Below are positions 15,993 to 23,558 of a stretch of DNA of 40,173 bases, piece by piece (the stretch's first letter is position 1; each line of letters begins with the position of its first letter). The notes beneath the pieces were generated by a model. It saw only the letters and a program-made list of their open reading frames with translations, was not told the DNA's origin and did not search any database. The translations under genes were made by a program, and so were the position numbers. Origin of the DNA: Pseudomonadota bacterium (lineage in GTDB: Bacteria > Pseudomonadota > Gammaproteobacteria > Steroidobacterales > Steroidobacteraceae); NCBI GenBank assembly GCA_021816775.1, contig JAKAXA010000030.1, positions 1-40,173 of the forward strand, in the 5' to 3' direction.

Positions 15993-16352
15993 CGAGCTGG
16001 CGGCCGAACGCCGATAACTGAATGGCTCGCGGGGCTCCGCGATGCTGGGGCGCGTGCGCGCATCGTATCGAGGCTCGATCGACTGAAAGCCGGACTTCTC
16101 GGCAATTGGAAGGGCGTCGGCGAGGGCGTTTGCGAGCTGCGCATCGACTATGGTCCCGGCTACCGCGTGTATTACGCGCAGGACGGCAAGGCGCTCATCC
16201 TGCTCCTATGTGGTGGCGACAAGCGAACCCAAGCCAAAGATATTGAGCAAGCACATGCGTACTGGAAAGACTACAAAGCCCGCAAGTCCAAGCCGCCCGT
16301 TCCGAGCGGCGGAACATCTGCGAAGCGAAGCCGAGGTCGCTACCTACATTGA
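15993..16352 (+). pseudogene. HigB/RelE-type killer protein with lost start
   Basis: The frame between a stop at 15990 and the stop at 16352 encodes GGRTPITEWLAGLRDAG, RLDRLKAGLLGNWKGVGEGV, ELRIDYGPGYRVYYAQDG and LLCGGDKRTQAKDIEQA, then WKDY. These are all hallmarks of HigB-type addiction-module killer proteins (mRNA interferases of the RelE superfamily). No ATG, GTG or TTG occurs before TPITEWL, so the natural first ~8 residues are gone; the rest is intact and even extended by a Lys/Arg-rich tail. Either a non-functional relic or one needing a rare start codon. It overlaps the antitoxin remnant downstream. Confidence 0.65.
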
Positions 16353-16440
16353 GGCAATGCTCGAGGACGGTGACGCGCGCGCGGCAACCGTCCCTCACCG
16401 GCGCGCGCCTGATACACAGTCCCCGTGCGACCGCGACTGA
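16255..16440 (+). pseudogene. N-terminal remnant of the HigA-like antitoxin
   Basis: From ATG 16255, inside the end of the toxin frame: FRAAEHLRSEAEVATYIEAM then LEDGDARAA matches the N-terminus of HigA-type antidotes (L.....DVAAYLEA.LEDGD). After that the helix-turn-helix (DIARARGM.QLA) is absent and the frame ends in unrelated sequence at 16440. The missing half resembles what remains at 6358, but both retain the EDGD-like junction, so they come from different genes. Toxin-first order is normal for higBA. Confidence 0.5.
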
Positions 16441-16489
16441 AGGCCGCATGTGGAGACGCTTGGTCCGTCAAACGAATGGCGGTTTTTTT

Positions 16490-17059
16490 TCAGAGGGACG
16501 CCAAGAACGGACGCAGGGCCGATACGGTCTCGGGCAATCCGTTTGCCAGAAAAGTCTCCAGCAATTCCTCGGGCGTCTTGGGAGGTGATTTCAAATCCTG
16601 GCGCTGCTCCTGCACGACCCTCAGCACCGCGCCCATGCCGAGGTCACAGAGGTGGCGGACGAATTCGTCGGGGTGCTGGGCCTCGATATCGAACTCGCTG
16701 AGCGCGTCGGCTGGAAAATCTTTGAGGTTTGTCGTCACGATGACGGCTGCGCCGCTTTTGATCGCCGCCGCAAGTACGTGGCGGTCATCGGCGTCCGGGA
16801 GGCGCAAATTCTCGATCAGTGGCTCGTACCCCGTGACCAGGCAGTCAGGGACGGCGGAATCCATCATCCTGCGAAGCCGATCTAATTTCTCCTCGTCGAT
16901 GTCCGGTCGCTGACGCTTCAGCGCCCTCATCCATTCTTCGTGAATGTGATGGGTCCAGTGAGCCCGGAATAAGCCGGTCCTGGCAAGGCGGATCAGAAGA
17001 TCCCGGATGGGGGCCGGATAGAGCACGCAGGCATCGTATACGGCCCCGAACGTCGCCAT
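16490..17059 (-). CDS. PIN-domain toxin (VapC-like endoribonuclease)
   Basis: 189 aa. PIN fold with expected acidic residues: VYDACVLYPAPIRDLL (D9), HEEWMRALKR (E41/E42 region), LPDADDRHVLAAAIKSGA (D89-D92 region) and VTTNLKDFP (D113). PIN proteins are Mg2+-dependent RNases, usually toxins. The gene starts 6 bp after the stop of an HTH protein on the same strand, giving an antitoxin-toxin pair. The C-terminal third (FVRHLCDLGMGAVLRVVQEQ) is helical and typical of the PIN subgroup paired with excisionase-type antitoxins. Complete. Confidence 0.85.
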   Translation of the reverse strand: MATFGAVYDACVLYPAPIRDLLIRLARTGLFRAHWTHHIHEEWMRALKRQRPDIDEEKLDRLRRMMDSAVPDCLVTGYEPLIENLRLPDADDRHVLAAAIKSGAAVIVTTNLKDFPADALSEFDIEAQHPDEFVRHLCDLGMGAVLRVVQEQRQDLKSPPKTPEELLETFLANGLPETVSALRPFLASL

Positions 17060-17065
17060 GGGCGA

Positions 17066-17548
17066 TCAGTAGCCCAAGCCGAGCTCTTGCGACAGCGTCG
17101 TCAGTTCGGCCGCCGCTTGCCGGGTTTCGGTCGACGTGCGCTCCCGATACTTCAGCAGCTCGCTGAAGGCGACACGTCGGTGGGTCCCGACCCTGCGGAA
17201 AGGAATTTGCCCCGCTTCCACGAGCTTCACCAGGAATGGCCGGGACACGTTGAGAAAATCGGCGGCCTCCTGCGTCGTGAGCTCGGCGTGATACGGGACG
17301 ATGCTGACCGCATTCCCCTGGGCCATCTGCGAGAGGATCTCTACCAGCATCCGCAGCGCTGGCACGGGGATCGATAGCGGCTGATCATGGTCGCCGTGCA
17401 GGACGAGACGGGCCGAATCTCCCTTGCCCACGATCGCGGCCAGCAGGCGGCTGCTGCTCTTGGCCAGTTCGGCATCGCTTGCGCTGGGGACCACCAGGTC
17501 CGCCCGCAGAGGCGTGGTCGATGGCTGTTTGACTGCTGCCTCACTCAT
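17066..17548 (-). CDS. Excisionase-type HTH antitoxin
   Basis: 160 aa from ATG 17548 (an in-frame ATG further upstream at 17592 is possible but would overlap the operator-like repeats). C-terminal MerR/excisionase helix-turn-helix: ELTTQEAADFLNVSRPFLVKL, VEAGQIPFRRVGTHRRV and FSELLKYRER, spanning residues 90-140. The N-terminal half (SRLLAAIVGKGDSARLVL, LSIPVPALRMLVEILSQMA) would be the toxin-binding part. It precedes the PIN toxin by 6 bp. Such antitoxins autorepress; three 9-bp-spaced repeats lie upstream. Confidence 0.82.
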   Translation of the reverse strand: MSEAAVKQPSTTPLRADLVVPSASDAELAKSSSRLLAAIVGKGDSARLVLHGDHDQPLSIPVPALRMLVEILSQMAQGNAVSIVPYHAELTTQEAADFLNVSRPFLVKLVEAGQIPFRRVGTHRRVAFSELLKYRERTSTETRQAAAELTTLSQELGLGY

Positions 17549-17594
17549 GGTCGTCTGCCTGCTATCTGGTTTAGCGCATTGTACATCCATCTGA

Positions 17595-17618
17595 ACGAAA
17601 CAATCGAAACATTCGAAA
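17595..17618. promoter_or_regulatory. Three phased CGAAAC repeats, candidate antitoxin operator
   Basis: CGAAAC occurs at 17595, 17604 and 17613, exactly 9 bp apart (CGAAACAAT CGAAACATT CGAAAC). They lie 47-70 bp upstream of the HTH antitoxin start. Regular spacing suggests cooperative binding of the HTH protein. Confidence 0.45.
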
Positions 17619-17674
17619 CTGCGACATGAGGCCCTCAGGCGTAAAATGCCGCGACGTCCTGCCGTGCGAACTAG

Positions 17675-17847
17675 GGTAAGACGGTCGCCAAGAGGCCCTG
17701 ACCCCATCCAGGACGCGAATGGGGGCAGTGTGCCAGGAATGTGCCGAGTTGGGATTGGGTGTGCCAGGAATGTGCCGGGGATAGGCGGGTTTGGGGCTCG
17801 GCAAGCGCTGCAACTGATTGATTTAAAAGCCCCTGTATAGCCGGTAT
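17675..17847 (+). repeat. Long repeat, copy B (left of tRNA-Phe fragment)
   Basis: Direct-repeat partner of 3120-3296 with the same block order: GTAAGA, GACGCGAATGGGGGCAGTGTG, two complete GTGCCAGGAATGTGCC units, GGGATAGGC, GGCAAGCGCTGCAACTGATT. Closer to the apparent consensus than copy A. It directly abuts the tRNA-Phe fragment. Confidence 0.8.
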
Positions 17848-17896
17848 GCGGCTGAAAATCCGCGTGTCGGTGGTTCGATTCCGCCCCTGGCCACCA
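17848..17896 (+). repeat. tRNA-Phe 3' fragment, att-like site B
   Basis: 49 bp, same as 3297-3345 except for two T-arm changes: anticodon loop with GAA, GTGTC variable loop, T arm GGTGG-TTCGATT-CCGCC, and CCTGGCC-A-CCA end. No D arm or 5' acceptor, so it is not a tRNA gene. The distance to site A is 14,551 bp, the size of the putative excisable unit. Confidence 0.8.
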
Positions 17897-18023
17897 TACA
17901 ACTCTCTGAATTTAAACGACTTTCAATCGGACTGTGCCGCGCAAATCCGGTGGTTGTGCCGTAACTTTCCATTAACCATCGTTCGAATCCACCCGTAATG
18001 TCACATGGTATAGGATGTGACAT

Positions 18024-18455
18024 ATGGCGCTGCGGCGCGTCGTTCTGGACAGCTCTGTGGTCGCGGCGGGTCTGCTCAGTCGCCTCGGGGCGAGCAACCG
18101 GTTGCTGGAGCTGGTCGCAGGACAACGTGTGATTCCCCTAGTGACGACCGCGCTATTCCTCGAATATGAGGAGGTTCTGAAGCGCCCTGAGCAACGCCTC
18201 GCGACGGGTACGAGCGAACCGGACGACATGCGATTCCTGGCGGCCTTTGCGAGTACCGCTGAACCTGTCGACGTCCACTTCATATGGCGGCCGCTGCTTG
18301 CCGATCCAGACGATGAGCTGGTTCTCGAATGTGCCGTGAATGGTCACGCCGAGGCGATTGTCACGCACAACACCAAGGATTTCGCGCTGGCTTTTCGAGA
18401 ACTGCACGTGGCGATAGTGACACCGGGAGTTCTACTGAAAAATATCGAGCCATGA
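18024..18455 (+). CDS. PIN-family toxin (COG1569-like)
   Basis: 143 aa. VLDSSVVAAGLLS gives the first catalytic Asp (D9) of a PIN domain; LFLEYEEVLKRPE carries the conserved acidic pair; DPDDELVLECAVNGHAEAIV and THNTKDF supply the remaining PIN residues. This matches the putative-toxin PIN subgroup. The gene begins 127 bp to the right of att-like site B, outside the 14.5-kb unit, and overlaps its antitoxin in an ATGA. Unlike the PIN pair at 16490-17548, here the toxin gene is first. Confidence 0.85.
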   Translation: MALRRVVLDSSVVAAGLLSRLGASNRLLELVAGQRVIPLVTTALFLEYEEVLKRPEQRLATGTSEPDDMRFLAAFASTAEPVDVHFIWRPLLADPDDELVLECAVNGHAEAIVTHNTKDFALAFRELHVAIVTPGVLLKNIEP

Positions 18456-18697
18456 GCAAGAGCACGTATCCCTTGAAGTTGCCGACCTCCATCAAAAAGG
18501 CGGCCGCCGAGCTTGCGGCAAGCGACGGCGTTTCCCTGAACCAGTTTATCGCAGCAGCTGTTGCGGAAAAGGTGGGAAGTCTGCGCACCGCCCGGGTGTT
18601 CTTGCATGAGCGTGCAGCGTCGTCAAAGCCGAGAGATATGGTTAGGTATCTGCGTCATGCGCCGAAGGTTCCCCCAAGCGCTGACGATACGCGGTGA
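18452..18697 (+). CDS. Ribbon-helix-helix-type antitoxin, partner of PIN toxin
   Basis: 81 aa from ATG 18452, overlapping the toxin stop by 4 bp. LKLPTSIKKAAAELAASDGV then SLNQFIAAAVAEKVG is a CopG/HicB-like ribbon-helix-helix: a short beta strand, two helices, and the typical SLNQFI...A.AEK. This motif binds DNA as a dimer. The tail after residue 50 probably contacts the toxin. The start is fixed by coupling to the toxin. Confidence 0.8.
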   Translation: MSKSTYPLKLPTSIKKAAAELAASDGVSLNQFIAAAVAEKVGSLRTARVFLHERAASSKPRDMVRYLRHAPKVPPSADDTR

Positions 18698-18991
18698 AAC
18701 GCGACGACCGCCGCGTGCGATGTTGCGTCAGCACTCAGTACGTTGGCGGCCTAGCGATCAGTGCGCGTGCCCGCCCGACGTAATCCGTGTCAGCGGGCCA
18801 ACTTGGATTCTCATCACACTTCCACCACGCCTGCATCATGCGTGATACATCGGATGCCGGATATGACGTTATCAGCGCGTAGCCAAACATACATCGATAC
18901 AGAAACGGTGCCATCGGCTCAAGTGATCTGGGTCAAACGGCAACCGTGGAATTTCCTGAGCTGAGACAGTATCCCCGTCCGCCCTGATGTC
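18698..18991. other. Leader of the metal-resistance operon, no gene
   Basis: 294 bp of non-coding DNA ahead of the response regulator. It must hold the operon promoter, but I see no clear operator; a small dyad ATCA-TGCG-TGAT occurs near 18834-18845. No ORF with family features. Confidence 0.4.
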
Positions 18992-19666
18992 ATGAAAATT
19001 CTGGTCGTCGAAGACGAGCCCAAAACTTCCGCCTACCTTAAGCGAGGGCTCGAAGAGAACGGTTTCGTCGTTGATGTCGCCGAAACCGGAGAAGACGGCA
19101 GCAATCTCGCGAAAACACAGCCCTATGACGTGATCGTTCTCGATGTGCTACTGCCCGGCCGGGACGGCTGGAATGTCGTGACTGAATTACGGCGTCGCGG
19201 GATCGAAACGCCGGTGCTGTTCCTTACGGCCCGCGATGCGGTCCGCGACCGCGTAAAGGGTTTCGAACTCGGTGCGGACGATTACCTCGTGAAGCCCTTT
19301 GCGTTCTCGGAGCTCCTGGCACGAATCCGATCGCTGTTGCGTCGTGGGCCCGTCAGGCAATCGACGGTGCTGCGGCTGGCGGACCTCGAAGTCGATCTTG
19401 CCCGCCATCGGGCGGAACGGGCCGGTCGCACCCTGGACCTCACGCCCAAGGAATTCCAGCTGCTGTCCTTTCTACTGCAGCGTTGCGGTGAGGTCCTCTC
19501 GCGTACGCTGATCGCCGAGCAGGTGTGGGACATCAACTTCGATAGCGATTCCAATCTCGTCGAAGTCCACATGCGGCGGCTGCGATCGAAGGTGGACGAA
19601 CCGTTCGAGGTGAAGCTCATCCATACGGTGCGTGGCGTCGGATATGTCCTCGAAAAGCGCAGCTGA
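18992..19666 (+). CDS. OmpR-type response regulator of heavy-metal two-component system
   Basis: 224 aa, the usual CusR/CopR/CzcR size. Receiver domain at residues 1-115: acidic E7-D8, phosphoacceptor D51 in [10 protein letters not shown], and conserved VKPF lysine near 101. C-terminal winged helix at 128-222 ([41 protein letters not shown]). It would be phosphorylated by the kinase encoded next and activate the efflux genes downstream. It overlaps the kinase gene by 23 bp. The link to metal is from the operon's RND pump; the specific metal cannot be read. Confidence 0.92.
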   Translation: MKILVVEDEPKTSAYLKRGLEENGFVVDVAETGEDGSNLAKTQPYDVIVLDVLLPGRDGWNVVTELRRRGIETPVLFLTARDAVRDRVKGFELGADDYLVKPFAFSELLARIRSLLRRGPVRQSTVLRLADLEVDLARHRAERAGRTLDLTPKEFQLLSFLLQRCGEVLSRTLIAEQVWDINFDSDSNLVEVHMRRLRSKVDEPFEVKLIHTVRGVGYVLEKRS

Positions 19667-21119
19667 GAGCAGTGTGGTCGGACGGGGTGCTAGGCAGCGG
19701 CCGCCGTCGATTGCCCTGCGCATGGCCGCGTGGTATGTGCTCTCTGCTTTCGCGTTGATCATCGTCGCGACCGGATTGCTCTATTGGGTTCTGATCAATG
19801 GGATGTATCGGGAGGATGTGCACGATCTCAGGGATAATCTCGAGAACGCATCACTGCTGCTGAGTGCCGCGAGCGTCCCGCATTCTGCTATCTCGCCTCG
19901 CGGAGTGCAGCAATTGCACGGACACCGGCCGGACATCTACGTGCGGGTCTTGGATTCGAACGGTCGAGTGCTGATGGAGACTCCGGGACTCGCCAAGCAG
20001 CTGCCTGCGCCCTCGAAGGCGCAGCTCGCGGCACTCCCCCTGAGTGGCGGCGCGAGCCGCCAGGTCCTGTCCCGGCAGGGTGAGCCATTTTTGACGCTGA
20101 TCGCGCCAATTGCCGGTGCCCAGCCGCGATTCCTGGAAGTGGCCATGGACCGGGCGCATGACGAGTTCCTCCTCGCTCGCTATCGAGAACGACTATGGTT
20201 GGTGCTCGGGGTGTCCCTCGTGCTGTGCGCGGTGGTGGGCTATCTGATTGCCCGAGGCGGAATGCGACCCATCAAGGGGATCAGTCAGACCGCCGAGCGT
20301 ATCCGCGCCACGACGCTCCACGAGCGGATCGCAACCGACGGACTACCGGAGGAACTGCGGGGCCTGGCTGAGACTTTCAACAGCATGCTCGACCGCCTTG
20401 AGCAGTCTTTCGCGCACATCTCGCAGTTTTCCGACGACGTCGCGCACGAACTGCGTACCCCGATCAATAACCTGCGCGGCGAAATCGAGGTGGCGCTGGG
20501 GAAGGTGCGCTCTGCGGAAGAGTACCGCGATGTGCTGGGTTCGTGCTTCGAGGAGTGCACCCGCATCGCGCGTATGATCCGCACGCTTCTGTTTCTGGCA
20601 CGTGCGGACACTGCTGCGGATGCCTTGCAGCGCGAGTCCGTTGATCTCGGCGAGGAACTTGCAAAGGTCGTGGAATTCTACGGAGCGGCCGCGGGCGAAC
20701 GAGGTGTGGAGCTTCGCGTCGTGGATGCTCCCGGAGTGCGCGCGACGCTCGATCGGACGCTCCTCCAGCAGGCTATCGGTAATCTGATCTCGAATGCGGT
20801 CGCTCATACGCCAGCGGGCGGATCGGTCGAGCTTGCGGCAGGTGCGAGCGGACAGGATGTTTGGGTGACCGTAACGGACACGGGTTGCGGAGTCGCGCCG
20901 GAGCATCTGCCGCATGTCTTTGAGCGGTTCTACCGCATCGAGCCTTCCCGTACCGGCTCGCAGCAGAATGCGGGGCTGGGTTTGGCGGTGGTGAAGAGCA
21001 TCGTGAGCCGCCACGGCGGACGGGTGGAGATCAATAGCTGCGTGGGCGAGGGGACCCGGGTTCAGCTCGTCCTGCCCTCAGCGGGCGTCGCCGAGCCCGC
21101 GCAGCTTACGAAATCGTAA
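19644..21119 (+). CDS. Heavy-metal sensor histidine kinase (CusS-like)
   Basis: 491 aa from ATG 19644, inside the 3' end of the regulator gene. Two membrane segments: [20 protein letters not shown] (about 26-45) and [20 protein letters not shown] (about 180-200), enclosing a ~130-residue periplasmic sensor. A HAMP domain follows, then the H-box [13 protein letters not shown] with phosphoacceptor H268, and the ATPase boxes [11 protein letters not shown] (N), VTDTGCGV (G1), FERFYR (F) and [10 protein letters not shown] (G2). The sensor lacks obvious His/Met clusters, so the ligand is unclear. It phosphorylates the adjacent response regulator. Confidence 0.92.
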   Translation: MSSKSAAESSVVGRGARQRPPSIALRMAAWYVLSAFALIIVATGLLYWVLINGMYREDVHDLRDNLENASLLLSAASVPHSAISPRGVQQLHGHRPDIYVRVLDSNGRVLMETPGLAKQLPAPSKAQLAALPLSGGASRQVLSRQGEPFLTLIAPIAGAQPRFLEVAMDRAHDEFLLARYRERLWLVLGVSLVLCAVVGYLIARGGMRPIKGISQTAERIRATTLHERIATDGLPEELRGLAETFNSMLDRLEQSFAHISQFSDDVAHELRTPINNLRGEIEVALGKVRSAEEYRDVLGSCFEECTRIARMIRTLLFLARADTAADALQRESVDLGEELAKVVEFYGAAAGERGVELRVVDAPGVRATLDRTLLQQAIGNLISNAVAHTPAGGSVELAAGASGQDVWVTVTDTGCGVAPEHLPHVFERFYRIEPSRTGSQQNAGLGLAVVKSIVSRHGGRVEINSCVGEGTRVQLVLPSAGVAEPAQLTKS

Positions 21120-21168
21120 TCTCGGCGTCAGCTCGACGTCATCAGCGCTGGCGTACCCTCTGCCGCGC

Positions 21169-22539
21169 ATGAAGGAGATTGCACGACGGACTGCGAGCGT
21201 CCTGGCTGTTCTGGTCGTTTTACCGCTCGTCAGCTGCGCTACCTATCGGGCCCGTCCGCTCCACCCCGAGGCCAGTGCGCGCTCGCTGACTGAGCGAAAT
21301 CTCCACGATCCCCGACTGCTTCGCTTTCTCGCAATCGAGGAGCACCGCGCGGGCTCACCGCGGTGGAATCTTGGGACGCTGACCCTGGTGGCCACTTACG
21401 AGCGGCCGGACATGCCACTCGTCGCCGCCCGATTGGCCGAGGCGAAGGCCGGCGAGCTCACCGCAGCGGAGCTGCCGAACCCGGTTCTGTCGTTTCGGCC
21501 CTCCTACAACACGACCACGATCGCTCCGTCGCCCTGGAAAGTCGGCCCCGTAGTGAGTTTCCTGATCCGCTCCTTCGCCGTTCGTCCCGCTCTCATCGCC
21601 AGGGCGCGGGCGCGGGCCGCAGCGGCGCGCGAGGCGATTGCCGTCACGGCCTGGCGATTGCGCGGCAAAGTGCGCGCGGCACTCGTTTCCTTGTGGTCGG
21701 CGGAGCGCACCGAAAGGCTCTCGGTGACAGCCCTTGCGATCGCACGGCGGAGTCGAACCGTGGTGAGCCAGCGCTTCAATGCAGGAATGGTGTCGGCTGC
21801 CGACCTCACTATGGCGACGCTTGCCCAAGAGCGCGCGCAGTTCGCTGCGGCCGCGAGTCACAGGCGCCTGCGCCTGGCGCGCACCCGATTGGCGACGACT
21901 ATCGAGCTGCCCGTTTCTGCACTGGATGGTGTCCGGCTTGATCTGCGGGGGATATCCCGGCCGCAACCCCCTGACAGGCTCGGTCCACTCATTCACGCAG
22001 CGCTCATCAGGCGACCGGATGTTCTGGCCGCGCTGGCGCGCTACCGCGCCGCGCAGGCGAATCTCCGTCTGGAGATCGCTCGCCAGTATCCATCGGTCAA
22101 CATTGGCCCTGGTTATCGCTACGACCAGGGTGACAACAAGTTCATGCTCGCCGTCTCACTGCCGCTTCCGATCCTCAATCAGAACCAGGGCCCGATCGCG
22201 CGGGCCCGCGCCGCCCGGCGCGTTGCCGCGGAGGAATTCCTCTCCACACAAGCACGGGTACTGGGGCAGATCGAGCGGGCTCGAACAGACTGGAAGGCGA
22301 GTAACGCTGAGCTTGCCAGCGCCCGGCGAGTCCGGGCGTCCGCTGCTGACTTGCTGGCCCGTCGCCAGGCCGAATTCGACGCGGGTGAGATTGGCCGGCT
22401 GCGGCTCCTCGGCGCCGAAGATGCCTTCGTGAACGCCGAACAGGGCGCCCTCGTTGCTTCGGTGCATCAGCGAGAGGCGCTTGGCGAGCTCGAGTCGGCG
22501 CTTTATCACCCTTTTCTGATCGCGGCAGGAGCACGTTGA
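21169..22539 (+). CDS. TolC/CusC-type outer-membrane efflux factor (lipoprotein)
   Basis: 456 aa. A lipobox-like LVSC near residue 22 follows a hydrophobic signal (VLAVLVVLPLVSC), so the protein is probably lipidated. Then come the duplicated helical hairpins of outer-membrane factors: LAEAKAGELTAAELPNPVLS, ARARAAAAREAIAVTAWRLR, RFNAGMVSAADLTMATLAQE, and in the second repeat LALARYRAAQANLRLEIARQ and RQAEFDAGEIGRLRLLGAE. It forms the outer-membrane duct for the RND pump encoded downstream. Its stop overlaps the adaptor start (TGATG). Confidence 0.88.
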   Translation: MKEIARRTASVLAVLVVLPLVSCATYRARPLHPEASARSLTERNLHDPRLLRFLAIEEHRAGSPRWNLGTLTLVATYERPDMPLVAARLAEAKAGELTAAELPNPVLSFRPSYNTTTIAPSPWKVGPVVSFLIRSFAVRPALIARARARAAAAREAIAVTAWRLRGKVRAALVSLWSAERTERLSVTALAIARRSRTVVSQRFNAGMVSAADLTMATLAQERAQFAAAASHRRLRLARTRLATTIELPVSALDGVRLDLRGISRPQPPDRLGPLIHAALIRRPDVLAALARYRAAQANLRLEIARQYPSVNIGPGYRYDQGDNKFMLAVSLPLPILNQNQGPIARARAARRVAAEEFLSTQARVLGQIERARTDWKASNAELASARRVRASAADLLARRQAEFDAGEIGRLRLLGAEDAFVNAEQGALVASVHQREALGELESALYHPFLIAAGAR

Positions 22540-23549
22540 TGCGCAGGAACCTATCGCAGTGTCTGGTCGCAGCAATGGCCGCCGCGATTGTGGCACCCGC
22601 CGCACTGGCGGCCAAGCTCCACCGGGTGACGCTCGATGCGCAGGCGGTATCGGCAGGACAGATCCGAACAATACGGCTCAAACGGCTCGAGTCGGCGCCT
22701 CTGGTGTTGGCCTACGGCAGGGTTATCGATCCCGGGCATTTCGTAACGCTCGATTCTCAGGTCATTGCGGCGCGCAGCGCTGTGCTCGCCGCACGTGCCG
22801 AGGCGGCTTTGGCGCGAAGCGCAGCCCTGCGCGCGTCAGGCCTCTACCGGGCCCGCCGCAACATCTCTCTCGCGGCTCTCCAGCGCGCACGCTCGGCGCT
22901 CGCGGTAGCCGAAGCCAAGCAGGTGTCAGCGGCCGCGACGCTCGTGCAGTTCAAGACGCGCATGCGCGCCCGCTGGGGCGCCAAGCTCTTGGCCGCCGCG
23001 CTCTCAGCTAGTGCGCCGTTGCCGGAGCTCGAAACCGGTGCAGCGGTGCTCGTCCAGGTGAGCCTGCCCCTCGGTGATTCGCTGGGGGATCCGCCAGCGC
23101 ATGCCTCCGCGATGACTCCGGACGGCGAGAGGCTACGGCTTCAGCTCGTCAGCCGCGCACCGGGCACCATCGCCGGTGTAGCAGGAGAGAGCCTGTTTTA
23201 TCTGATGCCAGCGCGGACATCTGCCCCGATCGGGACGCCGCTCACCGTGCCCCTCAGCACTTCCGCGACGGCAGACGGTGTCCTGGTGCCCCGATCCGCC
23301 GTGTTGTGGCATCGAGGCCAGCCGCTGGTTTTCCGCCAGACCGCCGCGGGCTCCTTTGCGCCGATTGTGATTCGCGGCTCCTTCATCTCGAGTCGGGGAT
23401 ACTTCGTACCTGTGAGTGCACAGTCGCTGCGCCCGGGGGACCGGATTGTCACCCGCGGGGCAGCGTTGCTGTACTCGGCCGCCGTGCAAACAGTTTCGGC
23501 GGCAAGAGCCGCGCACGCGGACCACGTCAAAGACCGGGACGATGACTGA
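22539..23549 (+). CDS. Periplasmic adaptor subunit of RND efflux pump (CusB/HlyD-like)
   Basis: 336 aa from ATG 22539. A Sec signal ends near AALA (residue 25). It has a membrane-proximal strand (LVLAYGRVIDPGHFVTLDSQ), an Ala-rich alpha-hairpin (about 75-150) and C-terminal beta-barrel elements (DGVLVPRSAVLWHRGQPLVF, RGYFVPVSAQSLRPGDRIV, TRGAALL). It is shorter than CusB (about 407 aa) and lacks CusB's N-terminal Met metal site, so it probably acts only as a coupling element. Start is fixed by TGATG overlap with the outer-membrane factor. Confidence 0.85.
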   Translation: MRRNLSQCLVAAMAAAIVAPAALAAKLHRVTLDAQAVSAGQIRTIRLKRLESAPLVLAYGRVIDPGHFVTLDSQVIAARSAVLAARAEAALARSAALRASGLYRARRNISLAALQRARSALAVAEAKQVSAAATLVQFKTRMRARWGAKLLAAALSASAPLPELETGAAVLVQVSLPLGDSLGDPPAHASAMTPDGERLRLQLVSRAPGTIAGVAGESLFYLMPARTSAPIGTPLTVPLSTSATADGVLVPRSAVLWHRGQPLVFRQTAAGSFAPIVIRGSFISSRGYFVPVSAQSLRPGDRIVTRGAALLYSAAVQTVSAARAAHADHVKDRDDD

Positions 23550-23558
23550 GGCGCCGCG

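Noticed and set aside
16450-16490. Intrinsic terminator ending in T8 (16482-16489)
   Set aside because: Only a bulged stem with a long loop precedes the T run; the tract may be accidental.
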